A stretch of DNA of 64,000 nt from JACVRW01 sp963811055 (GTDB lineage: Bacteria > Actinomycetota > Thermoleophilia > Solirubrobacterales > Thermoleophilaceae), in NCBI GenBank assembly GCA_963811055.1, contig CAWEPQ010000014.1, positions 372,001 to 436,000 of the forward strand, read 5' to 3'. Positions 33,991 through 41,411 of the stretch are shown in pieces. Position 1 is the first letter of the stretch. The number at the start of each line of letters is the position of its first letter. The notes under the pieces are model-generated. The model was not told where the DNA came from and searched no databases. It saw nothing but the letters and a program-made list of their open reading frames with translations. A program made the position numbers and the translations under genes.

Positions 33991-35682
33991 CTAGAGCGAG
34001 TCGGACACCCGGCGGACCAGCTCGGTGTGCAGCTCGACGCTGGCGGCGCGGTCGGCGCGGACCTCCACGAGCCCCGGAGTCCGCACGGCGGCCCGGAGCT
34101 CCGAGACGTCGGCGACGAGGCGGTGCTCCAGCCCCGCCAGCGCCGCCAACGCGCCCATGTCCACGTCGTGTGGCGTCGCGATGTGCCGCTCGTAGGTCGC
34201 GCTGTCGGCGGCGCTCGCCACAGGCAGGAAGTCGAAGATGCCGCCGCCGCCGTTGTTCACGCACACGACCGTAAGGTCCACCCCGGCGCGCCGCGCGGCG
34301 AGCAGGCCGCCCACGTCGTGCACGAGCGCCACGTCGCCGGTGACGACGAACGTGGGGCGGCCGGATCCGATCGCCGCGCCCGCCGCCGAGGACACCACGC
34401 CGTCGATGCCGTTGGCGCCGCGCCCGGCGAGGAAGCGCAGCGGCTTGGGGGATGCCGGGAAGAACGCCTCCACATCGCGGATCGGCATCGAGTAGCTGAG
34501 CCACACGAGCGCGTCGTCCGGCAGCGCCGGCTCGAGCGCGGCGGGGATCCGGCCCTCGAACGCCTCGGGCATGGCCGCCAGCGCGGGTGGCACCAGTGCG
34601 TCGGCGCGGCGCCAGGACTCGACCCAGGCCGGGTCTGGCTCGGCCGGCTCGGCGGCCAGTGCATCGAGCAGCGGTGCCGGTGGCGCGGCCGCGAGCAGCG
34701 CAGCCTCACGCGACGGGTCGTGCCAGCTCTCGTGGGGATCGATCACGATCTGGTCCGCTCCCGCGATCCAGGCCCGGAGGGACTGCGACACGGGCGGCGC
34801 GCCCACACGTACCACCACCTCGGGGCGATGCTCCCGGGCGAACGGCTGAGCGCGCAGCAGAACGTCGTAGTGGGCCACCACGTGCGAGCGGTCGTGCGGG
34901 CCGCAGCGAACACCGGACGCCGGGTCGGCCAGCACGGGCCAGCCGCGCGCTGCGGCCAGGCGGACCAGGGGCTCGGCCACCCCCTCGGTGGGCTCGCCGC
35001 ACACGATCACGCCGTGCCGCACCCCGTCGAGGCGCCGGGCCGGCTCCCCGGGCTCGGGCGCGGCGGCGGGCCGGCTGACCTCGGTCCACGGACGTCCGCC
35101 GGGGCGTCCCTCCCAATCACCCGGGTCGAGCGCCTCGTCCACCGGGGCCAGCGGCTCACGGAGCGGGAAGTTGAGGTGCACGGGGCCGGGGCGGCCACCC
35201 ACGGCGGTGGCGAGCGAACGACACGCCAGCGCGCGATGGTGCACGGCGGCGGCGCGCCCGGGTTCGTGGCTGCCCACCTCGACGAACCACTTGGCGGCGC
35301 GGCCGTAGAGGTCGAGCTGGTCGATCGACTGCCCGGCGCCGACGTCGCGGAGCTCCGGTGGCCGGTCCGCGGTCAACACCAGGAGCGGCACTGACGCCTG
35401 GTGGGCCTCCGCCACGGCCGGGTGGAGGTTGGCGGCGGCCGTACCGGACGTGCAGGTGATCGCGACCGGAGCTCCGGACCCGCGGGCGATTCCGAGCGCC
35501 ACGAAGCCGGCCGAGCGCTCGTCGATCACCGACACGCACTCGATCTCCTCGCGCTCCGCGAGCGCAAGGATGAGCGGGGCGTTGCGCGAGCCCGGACAGG
35601 TGACCGCATGGCGCAGCCCACAGCGCACCAGCTCGTCCACGAATGCCTGGAGAGGCGCGTACGTGCGGTTCGCGGAAAGCAA
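33991..35682 (-). CDS. menD: 2-succinyl-5-enolpyruvyl-6-hydroxy-3-cyclohexene-1-carboxylate synthase
   Basis: 563 residues from a TTG at 35682. The ThDP enzyme joins 2-oxoglutarate to isochorismate. The N-terminus 'VTCPGSRNAPLILAL', Glu in 'VIDERSAGFVALGIA', 'CTSGTAAANLHPAV', 'LTADRPPELRDVGAGQSIDQ', and the ThDP/Mg loop 'VTGDVALVHDVGGL...VNNGGGGIFDFLP' are all typical. No Shine-Dalgarno sequence precedes the TTG, but a minus-strand TAGGTT hexamer lies 8 nt upstream, consistent with leaderless translation. It diverges from menH with about 41 nt between starts. Confidence 0.94.
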   Translation of the reverse strand: MLSANRTYAPLQAFVDELVRCGLRHAVTCPGSRNAPLILALAEREEIECVSVIDERSAGFVALGIARGSGAPVAITCTSGTAAANLHPAVAEAHQASVPLLVLTADRPPELRDVGAGQSIDQLDLYGRAAKWFVEVGSHEPGRAAAVHHRALACRSLATAVGGRPGPVHLNFPLREPLAPVDEALDPGDWEGRPGGRPWTEVSRPAAAPEPGEPARRLDGVRHGVIVCGEPTEGVAEPLVRLAAARGWPVLADPASGVRCGPHDRSHVVAHYDVLLRAQPFAREHRPEVVVRVGAPPVSQSLRAWIAGADQIVIDPHESWHDPSREAALLAAAPPAPLLDALAAEPAEPDPAWVESWRRADALVPPALAAMPEAFEGRIPAALEPALPDDALVWLSYSMPIRDVEAFFPASPKPLRFLAGRGANGIDGVVSSAAGAAIGSGRPTFVVTGDVALVHDVGGLLAARRAGVDLTVVCVNNGGGGIFDFLPVASAADSATYERHIATPHDVDMGALAALAGLEHRLVADVSELRAAVRTPGLVEVRADRAASVELHTELVRRVSDSL

Positions 35683-35690
35683 GGGGGCTG

Positions 35691-35700
35691 AACCTATCGC
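35691..35700. promoter_or_regulatory. overlapping divergent -10 hexamers (menD / menH)
   Basis: Minus-strand TAGGTT (35696-35691) is 8 nt from the menD TTG. Plus-strand TATCGC (35695-35700) overlaps it by two bases and lies 23 nt before the menH GTG; a CATGAT at 35712-35717 is a closer alternative for menH. Confidence 0.35.
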
Positions 35701-35723
35701 GGCCGGGCGGGCATGATGCGCTC

Positions 35724-36440
35724 GTGGCGGCGATCCTCCTCGTTCCCGGCTTCATGCAGCGCGGCGACGCCTGGGCGCCGCTGATCGACAAGCTGCCGGA
35801 CGACATCGACGCCCACGCGCTCGACCATCGCGAGCACGACCTCGCCGGGCGCCTCGACGAGATTGCCGCGGCGGGGGAGGGGGCCGTGCTCTGCGGCTAC
35901 TCGCTCGGCGGGCGGCTGGCGCTGCGCGCGGCCCTGCGCGACGGTGGTCGCTACCGAGGCGTGATCACGATCGGCGCGTCCGCGGGCATCGAGGAGCCGG
36001 TGGAGCGCGGTTCGCGCGAACAGGCGGACGCCCGGCTGGCGGGGTGGATGGAGACGATGCCGATCGAGGAGATCGTGTCGGTGTGGGAGCGCCAGCCGCT
36101 GTTCGCCGACCAGTCGGACGCGCTGATGGACGCGCAGCGTCCCGGCAGGCTCAGCCACGAACCGCGTGACCTCGCCCTGCTCCTGCGTACGGCGGGGCAG
36201 GGAACGCTCCTGCCCGTGTGGCACGAGCTCGAGCGCCTCGAGCCGCCGCTGCTGGCCGTGGCAGGCGCGCGCGACGAGCGCTACGCGCGCGCCGCCGAGC
36301 GGATGGCCGGCCTGGCTCCCGCTGGGCGCGCCGCGCTGGTGGAGCACGCCGGTCACGCGGCCCATCTCCAGCAGCCGCAGGCGGTGGCGGAGCTGGTGGC
36401 CGCGTTCGCACGCGTGCCTCCGACACGGCGGGGTGTGTGA
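35724..36440 (+). CDS. menH: probable SHCHC synthase, alpha/beta hydrolase
   Basis: About 238 residues from a GTG at 35724. An alpha/beta hydrolase with nucleophile Ser in CGYSLGGRLAL, Asp in 'VAGARDERY' and His in 'EHAGHAAHLQQP', the pattern of MenH (2-succinyl-6-hydroxy-2,4-cyclohexadiene-1-carboxylate synthase), which removes pyruvate from the MenD product. Position opposite menD and inside the men gene set supports the role; sequence alone would also fit a generic hydrolase. Leading residues 'AAILLVPGFMQRGDAW' supply the oxyanion region. Confidence 0.8.
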   Translation: MAAILLVPGFMQRGDAWAPLIDKLPDDIDAHALDHREHDLAGRLDEIAAAGEGAVLCGYSLGGRLALRAALRDGGRYRGVITIGASAGIEEPVERGSREQADARLAGWMETMPIEEIVSVWERQPLFADQSDALMDAQRPGRLSHEPRDLALLLRTAGQGTLLPVWHELERLEPPLLAVAGARDERYARAAERMAGLAPAGRAALVEHAGHAAHLQQPQAVAELVAAFARVPPTRRGV

Positions 36441-36485
36441 CCTCCACGGTCGGAGCGTGTCCGAGCCGGGAGTATCCGTTGATCT

Positions 36486-36716
36486 ATGGGCGAGAACCGG
36501 TTCCCTCGGCTCCCGGAACGGAAGCGTGCAACGCAACCCGAGGGCCCTGGCCGGAGTGACCTCACCGAAGGCACGAGGGGCATCGTGGTGATGCCGACCC
36601 AGGTGGTCCAGCCGATCGTGCCCGCAGATTTGCCTGGCGGGGTGCCCGCAGCGCCCCAGAATCTGGCCGACGGGACTCCGTCCCCGGCGGATTCATCTAG
36701 CAGCAGCGGAGAGTGA
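36486..36716 (+). CDS. small proline-rich protein coupled to DUF6338 gene
   Basis: 76 residues, no membrane segment, rich in Pro, Ala and Ser and ending in a serine run. Family not recognised. A TATCCG hexamer lies 7 nt before the ATG and no Shine-Dalgarno sequence is seen. The stop overlaps the GTG of the following gene (GTGA), so the two are a coupled pair inserted between menH and menC. Confidence 0.5.
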   Translation: MGENRFPRLPERKRATQPEGPGRSDLTEGTRGIVVMPTQVVQPIVPADLPGGVPAAPQNLADGTPSPADSSSSSGE

Positions 36717-37323
36717 TCCCTGACGGCTTGGTCGGGCTCCTGCTATTTGCAGCGAGCCTCGGGCCGGGCTATGTGCACGTTCGGATAGCTGAGCAGCGGC
36801 AACCCCGAGCCGAGCGAAGTGCGCTTGTCGAAGCTGTGGAGATGGTGTCCCTTGGTGGCGCTTTCTCAGTTCTCAGCGCTATCGCGGTCCTGGCGGTCGG
36901 GAATGCCGTCCACGCGATCGACGCGACCGCGCTGGGAAAGGACACGAACTCCTACCTCTTCGATCACCCGGCGCGCTTGCTAGGCGCGGTGATCCTCGTC
37001 GATCGCCGAGCCGAAGCTGTCTTCAAGCCCGGCCGCGACGTGTGGCAGGAAATGTTCTGGTGGGGGCGAGACTCGCCCACCGACGTGACCACTGCACTCG
37101 TCGAGCTACGGGACGGCCGCCGGATCGCGGGTGTCCTCGGCACCTTCACGGCCCCTGTCGAGGACAACCGGAGCCGGACCCGGACGGTCCGATGCTCCCC
37201 GTGGAGGATCGGTTCATTGCATTGCGAGAGTCGGACGTCCTGTATGTCTCGGGGCGGTATAAGCCCGGGACCGGGGTCGTAGCTCGGGACCGACACCTCG
37301 CAGATCCGACTCGATCGCACTGA
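36713..37323 (+). pseudogene. DUF6338-like membrane protein, frameshifted as sequenced
   Basis: About 203 residues after correction. The N-terminus 'IPDGLVGLLLFAASLGPGYV' and a second hydrophobic stretch (about 46-67) suggest two membrane helices; a cytosolic beta-rich domain follows ('ALVELRDGRRIAGVLGTF', then 'LPVEDRFIALRESDVLYVSG'). The order resembles the DUF6338 family as I remember it; no function is known. The frame breaks at about 37170, where one G appears lost from a G run (after 'VEDNR'); the remainder continues in another frame to the TGA at 37321. Base composition is visibly lower in GC than the neighbours, suggesting acquisition. Confidence 0.6.
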
Positions 37324-37324
37324 G

Positions 37325-37339
37325 TCCCGCGGAGCGGGA
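37325..37339. terminator. short hairpin between convergent DUF6338 and menC genes
   Basis: TCCCGC-GGA-GCGGGA forms a 6-bp stem with a 3-nt loop in the 35-nt gap between the two convergent stops. No T-tract is present on either strand. Confidence 0.35.
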
Positions 37340-37358
37340 GTGGATGCGATCGAGTCGG

Positions 37359-38369
37359 CTAGAGGGCGATCTCCTCCACCAGCACCTCGGCCAGGGCGTC
37401 GTCGTCCACCGCCACGCCGAGGCCGGGCCCGCGCGGCACCGACAGGGTCCCGCGCTGCGGTGCCGGAAGCGCTCTGGCCACCCGGGCGTCGAACAGGCCG
37501 AGCGTGGCGAGCCCGCAGGCCAGCGTGAGCTCCTCCGCCGCGGCCAGCTGGAGCGCCGCGGCAATGCCCCAGGGACCGTCCAGGGTGCTGGAGAGGAATG
37601 CCTCAACCCCGTGCGAGCGCGCCTCGCGGAGAGCCTCGCGCGCCGGGCCGAAGCCGCCGCAGCCGGCCAGCTTCACGTTCACCACGTCGCAGGCCCCGAG
37701 CTCGACCGCGCGGCGCACGTCCTCGGCGCTCGACACGGGCTCGTCGGCCGCGATCGGGGTGGACACGCGCTCGCGCACCTCGGCCAGCTCCTCGAGCGTG
37801 GCGCACGGCTGCTCCACGAACTCGAGGTCGTGCTGCTCGAGCGAGCGGATCGCGTGCACGGCGTCGTCCACCGACCAGGCGGCGTTGGCGTCCAGGCGCA
37901 GAGCCGGCCAGGGGCCCACCGCCTCGCGCACCGCGGCCACCCGCGTGGCATCGTCGGGGAGCCCCACCTTGAGCTTGAAGCACGCGTAGCCCTGGCTCAG
38001 GCCCTCGCGAGCCTGCGCTGCCACCTCGTCGGGCGGGCCGGCGGGCAGCGTCATGTTCACCGCCAGGGCGTCCTTGCGCGGCTCGGCCAGCGGGCGGCGC
38101 TCCTCGCGTGCCTCCAGGTCCAGCCGAGCGATTTCCTCCGCGGCCCGGGCCTGTGCGGGCCGGCGGCCGGCGCCGCCGCTCAGCGCCGCCACCGCGCGCT
38201 CCAGCGGCACGCCGTCGTAGGGCTCGAAGGGGGCCGCCTCGCCGTGGCCGGTCATCCCGTCGCCGCCCTCCAGCCGGAGCACCACGAGCTCGCGCGCCGT
38301 CACCACCCCGCCCGACGTCACGAACGGGTGACGGAAGGGGATCGAGAGGCGCAGCAGCGTTCGCTTCAC
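37359..38369 (-). CDS. menC: o-succinylbenzoate synthase
   Basis: About 336 residues from a GTG overlapping the menA stop by 4 nt. An enolase-superfamily enzyme that dehydrates SHCHC to o-succinylbenzoate. Visible: the N-terminal capping domain; 'CFKLKVGLPDD' with the catalytic KxK lysines; metal ligands in 'LRLDANAAWS', 'LEFVEQPC' and 'PIAADEPV'; 'VNVKLAGCGGF' with the opposite lysine; and the C-terminal 'SSTLDGPWGIAAALQLAA'. All barrel residues are present. Last gene of menB-menA-menC. Confidence 0.93.
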   Translation of the reverse strand: MKRTLLRLSIPFRHPFVTSGGVVTARELVVLRLEGGDGMTGHGEAAPFEPYDGVPLERAVAALSGGAGRRPAQARAAEEIARLDLEAREERRPLAEPRKDALAVNMTLPAGPPDEVAAQAREGLSQGYACFKLKVGLPDDATRVAAVREAVGPWPALRLDANAAWSVDDAVHAIRSLEQHDLEFVEQPCATLEELAEVRERVSTPIAADEPVSSAEDVRRAVELGACDVVNVKLAGCGGFGPAREALREARSHGVEAFLSSTLDGPWGIAAALQLAAAEELTLACGLATLGLFDARVARALPAPQRGTLSVPRGPGLGVAVDDDALAEVLVEEIAL

Positions 38370-39247
38370 GACAGCAGGATGCCAGCGGAGAGCAGCAGTG
38401 AGAAGACCGCCAGCAGCCGGCCCGTCGAAGCCAGCGCTTCGTTCAGGGCGGGACCGTCGGTGCGCGACCGGACGGTGCGCACCAGCGGCAGCGCCAGCGG
38501 CCATGCGAGCGCGGTCAGCGCCAGCCACCACGACAGGCCACCCGCGATGGCCACCCCGAGCGGGGCGGCGAACGCCAGCACGAGCATCGCCACGAAGAGC
38601 GCGCGAGCGCGCTCGCGGCCGAGCTTCACGGCGAGGGTGCGCTTGCCGGCGCGGCGGTCGGTGTCCACGTCCCGAACGTTGTTCACCACGAGGATCGCGG
38701 CGGCCAGCAGCCCGACCGGCACCGACAGCACGAACGCCTCCCAGACGAGCTCCTCGGTCTGGACGTAGTACGAGCCCACCACCGCCACCACGCCGAAGAA
38801 CAGGAACACGAACACCTCGCCCAGCCCCTCGTAGCCGTAGGGGCGCGGACCGCCGGTGTAGAGCACGCCGGCGAGGATCGAGAGCACACCCACCACCAGC
38901 AGCTCCCACCCGGCCACGGCCGCCAGGTAGGCGCCCGCGGCCACGGCGATGCCGAACGCGAGATAGGTGCCCACCAGCACCCGGCGCGGAGGGAGCAGTC
39001 CCCCGGCCGTGACTCTCACCGGTCCCAGCCGATCCTCGGTATCGGCTCCCCGGCGCGCATCCGAATAGTCGTTCGACAGGTTCGTGCCGATCTGGATGAA
39101 CACGCTTCCCACCAGCGCGGCCACGAAGGCGAGCGGGCGGAACACGTCGTCGGTGAGCGCGAGCGAGGTGCCCACCAGCACCGGTGCCACCGCGGCGGGC
39201 AGGGTGCGCGGCCGGGCGGCCAGCAGCCACAGGCGGAACGGGGTCAA
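38366..39247 (-). CDS. menA: 1,4-dihydroxy-2-naphthoate polyprenyltransferase
   Basis: 293 residues from a TTG overlapping the menB stop (TTGA). A UbiA-superfamily integral membrane enzyme with about eight to nine helices. The first Asp-rich site is 'NLSNDYSDARRGADTEDR' and the second is 'VNNVRDVDTDRRAGKRTLAV', both binding Mg-polyprenyl diphosphate. 'GPRPYGYEGLGEVFVFLFFG' is typical of MenA. It attaches the isoprenoid tail to DHNA to give demethylmenaquinone. Confidence 0.94.
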   Translation of the reverse strand: MTPFRLWLLAARPRTLPAAVAPVLVGTSLALTDDVFRPLAFVAALVGSVFIQIGTNLSNDYSDARRGADTEDRLGPVRVTAGGLLPPRRVLVGTYLAFGIAVAAGAYLAAVAGWELLVVGVLSILAGVLYTGGPRPYGYEGLGEVFVFLFFGVVAVVGSYYVQTEELVWEAFVLSVPVGLLAAAILVVNNVRDVDTDRRAGKRTLAVKLGRERARALFVAMLVLAFAAPLGVAIAGGLSWWLALTALAWPLALPLVRTVRSRTDGPALNEALASTGRLLAVFSLLLSAGILLS

Positions 39248-40125
39248 GGCCGCCGCGGGAACTGCGCGAAGTCCGGCGGGCGCTTGTCGCGGTACGCGTC
39301 ACGGCCCTCGCGCGCCTCTTCGCTCATGTAGAAGAGGAGGTTGGTGTCGTGGGCCAGCTGCTGGATCCCGGCGAGCCCGTCCTCCGCCGCGTTGAAGCTT
39401 GCCTTGAGGAGCCTGAGCGCGAATGGCGAGAGCTCGAGCATCTCGCGGCACCAGCGCACCGTCTCCTCCTCCAGCTCCTCGAGCGGGACGACGGTGTTCA
39501 CGAGGCCCATCCGCTCGGCCTGGCCCGCGTCGTACTGGCGGCAGAGGAACCAGATCTCCTTGGCCTTCTTCTGGCCCACCTGCCCCGCGAGCACGCTCGC
39601 GCCGAAGCCGCCGTCGAAGCTGCCCACCTTGGGCCCGGTCTGGCCGAAGCGCGCGTTGTCGGCCGCGATCGTGAGGTCGCAGAGCACGTGGAGCACGTGG
39701 CCGCCGCCGATCGCGTAGCCGGCCACCATCGCCACGATCGGCTTGGGCAGGCGGCGCATCTGCACGTGGAGGTCGGTCACGTGGAAGCGACCGATCCCGC
39801 GCCGTCCCGACTCGTCGTCCGCGAGGTAGCCGGAGTCGCCGCGCACGCGCTGATCCCCGCCGGAGCAAAAGGCGAGCGGCCCCTCGCCGGTCAGCACCAC
39901 CACTCCCACCTCGGTGTCCTCGCGGGCGCGCTCGAGCGCGCCGGAGAGCTCGACCACGGTCTGGGGGCGGAACGCGTTCCGCACCTCGGGCCTGTCGATC
40001 GTGATCTTCGCGATCCCGTCCGCGGTCTCGTAGCGGATGTCCTCGTAGTCGCCCGCGGGCGTCCACTGGGCCGCGGGGCGGATGCGCCGCGCCGACTGCT
40101 CCTCGGTCCAGTCCCCGCTCGGCAT
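39244..40125 (-). CDS. menB: 1,4-dihydroxy-2-naphthoyl-CoA synthase
   Basis: About 293 residues from the ATG at 40125, with TATCGT 8 nt upstream on the minus strand. A crotonase-fold enzyme cyclising o-succinylbenzoyl-CoA. Diagnostic: 'DRPEVRNAFRPQTV', 'FCSGGDQRVRGDSGY', 'MVAGYAIGGGHVLHVLCDLT', 'GQTGPKVGSFDGGFG' with the MenB-specific Asp, and the end 'EGRDAYRDKRPPDFAQFPR'. First gene of a coupled menB-menA-menC unit, divergent from menE. Confidence 0.95.
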   Translation of the reverse strand: MPSGDWTEEQSARRIRPAAQWTPAGDYEDIRYETADGIAKITIDRPEVRNAFRPQTVVELSGALERAREDTEVGVVVLTGEGPLAFCSGGDQRVRGDSGYLADDESGRRGIGRFHVTDLHVQMRRLPKPIVAMVAGYAIGGGHVLHVLCDLTIAADNARFGQTGPKVGSFDGGFGASVLAGQVGQKKAKEIWFLCRQYDAGQAERMGLVNTVVPLEELEEETVRWCREMLELSPFALRLLKASFNAAEDGLAGIQQLAHDTNLLFYMSEEAREGRDAYRDKRPPDFAQFPRRP

Positions 40126-40132
40126 GGCGCCG

Positions 40133-40139
40133 TACGATA
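40133..40139. promoter_or_regulatory. overlapping divergent -10 hexamers (menB / menE)
   Basis: The near-palindromic TACGATA gives plus-strand TACGAT (40133-40138), 7 nt before the CTG at 40146, and minus-strand TATCGT (40139-40134), 8 nt before the menB ATG. It is the clearest shared promoter core in the window. Confidence 0.5.
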
Positions 40140-40196
40140 GTTGCGCTGGACGAGTGGCTGACCTCCGCGGCGCGTGCCCGCCCCGATCATCCGGCT

Positions 40197-41399
40197 GTGG
40201 TGGCCGACGGGCGCGTGCTGACCTATGCCGAGCTACACGCGGCGGCGGGCCGCTGCGCGCGCCGGCTGCGCTCGCTCGGAGTGGGGTCGGGCCAGGTGGT
40301 GGCGACCACGCTTCCACCGGGGCTCGCGTTCTGCGAGCTGCTGCACGCGCTGCCCCGTCTGGGTGCCACCCTTGCCCCGCTTGACCCGCGCCCCCCCGCG
40401 AGCGTTCCGGGCCTTGTGGTGTCGGCACCGCCGGCCGCGCCGGAAGCGGAGGGCGAGCTCAGCGAGCGGGTGGACCCGGACGCGGTGCACACGCTGATCC
40501 GGAGCTCGGGCACCACCGGCATTCCCAAGCCGATCCAGTTGACCTACGCCAACCACGTGGCCAGCGCACTCGCGAGCGCCGACGCCCTGGGTGTGGAGCC
40601 GGGCGATCGCTGGCTCACCCCGCTGCCGCTCCATCACGTCGGTGGGCTCGGGGTGCTGATCCGCTCCGCCATCAACCACACCACGGCCGTGATCCACGAG
40701 CGCTTCGACGCCGATCGGGTCAGGTCCACCCTGGAGTCCGGCGAGGTGACCCTCGTGTCGCTCGTGCCCACAATGCTGGCCCGGCTCCGCGACGCCGGGC
40801 TGCGTGAGGCGCCCGGCCTGCGGGCGGTGGCGCTCGGCGGCGGCCCGGTACCGCCCGAGCTCCTCGAGTGGGCCGCCGGCACAGGGATCCCGGTTATGCC
40901 TGTGTACGGGATGACCGAGACCGCGTCGCAGGTGGTGGCCGGCAGCCCGGGACGGCCGCTGGCCGGCGTGGACCTGCGCGTGGCCGCGGATGGCGAGGTG
41001 CTGGTGCGCGGGCCGATGGTCGCGCAGGAAGCGCTGTCGGGCGACGGCTGGCTCCACACGGGCGATCGCGGCCGCCTCGACGACCGTGGGCGCCTGCACC
41101 TGGAGGGGCGCATCAAGGATCTGATCGTGACCGGTGGGGAGAAGGTGGCGCCCGCGCTGGTGGAGGGCGCGCTGAGCGCGCATCCGGCGGTGGCCGATGC
41201 CGGCGTGGTCGGTCTGCCCGACCCCGACTGGGGGGAGGCTGTGACGGCGTTCGTGGTGTTGAGGCAGCCCATGGATCCCGAGGACCTGCGCGCCTGGTGT
41301 CGCGAGCGCCTGGCGCCTCACGAAGTGCCCAAGCGCGTGGTCGTGATGGACGAGCTTCCCCGCAATGCCGCCGGGAAGCTGCTGCGCGACCGCCTGTAG
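40197..41399 (+). CDS. menE: o-succinylbenzoate--CoA ligase
   Basis: 400 residues from the first standard start, a GTG at 40197. An ANL-superfamily ligase that activates OSB with ATP and CoA. Motifs: P-loop 'IRSSGTTGIPKP', 'PLPLHHVGGLG', 'VYGMTETASQV', 'LHTGDRGRLDDRGRLHLEGR', 'GGEKVAPALVEG', and the catalytic Lys in 'PRNAAGKLLRDRL'. Coding similarity extends upstream in frame ('LDEWLTSAARARPDHPAV', from 40146), so the true N-terminus is probably about 17 residues longer, possibly with a CTG start. Shortish for the family but complete. Confidence 0.92.
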   Translation: MVADGRVLTYAELHAAAGRCARRLRSLGVGSGQVVATTLPPGLAFCELLHALPRLGATLAPLDPRPPASVPGLVVSAPPAAPEAEGELSERVDPDAVHTLIRSSGTTGIPKPIQLTYANHVASALASADALGVEPGDRWLTPLPLHHVGGLGVLIRSAINHTTAVIHERFDADRVRSTLESGEVTLVSLVPTMLARLRDAGLREAPGLRAVALGGGPVPPELLEWAAGTGIPVMPVYGMTETASQVVAGSPGRPLAGVDLRVAADGEVLVRGPMVAQEALSGDGWLHTGDRGRLDDRGRLHLEGRIKDLIVTGGEKVAPALVEGALSAHPAVADAGVVGLPDPDWGEAVTAFVVLRQPMDPEDLRAWCRERLAPHEVPKRVVVMDELPRNAAGKLLRDRL

Positions 41400-41411
41400 A
41401 GTCCCGCCGCG

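Noticed and set aside
34636..34660. A 'ggctcggccggctcggcgg' stretch resembling the dispersed palindrome
   Set aside because: It lies within menD coding sequence, lacks the complete 9-bp stem and the conserved flanks.
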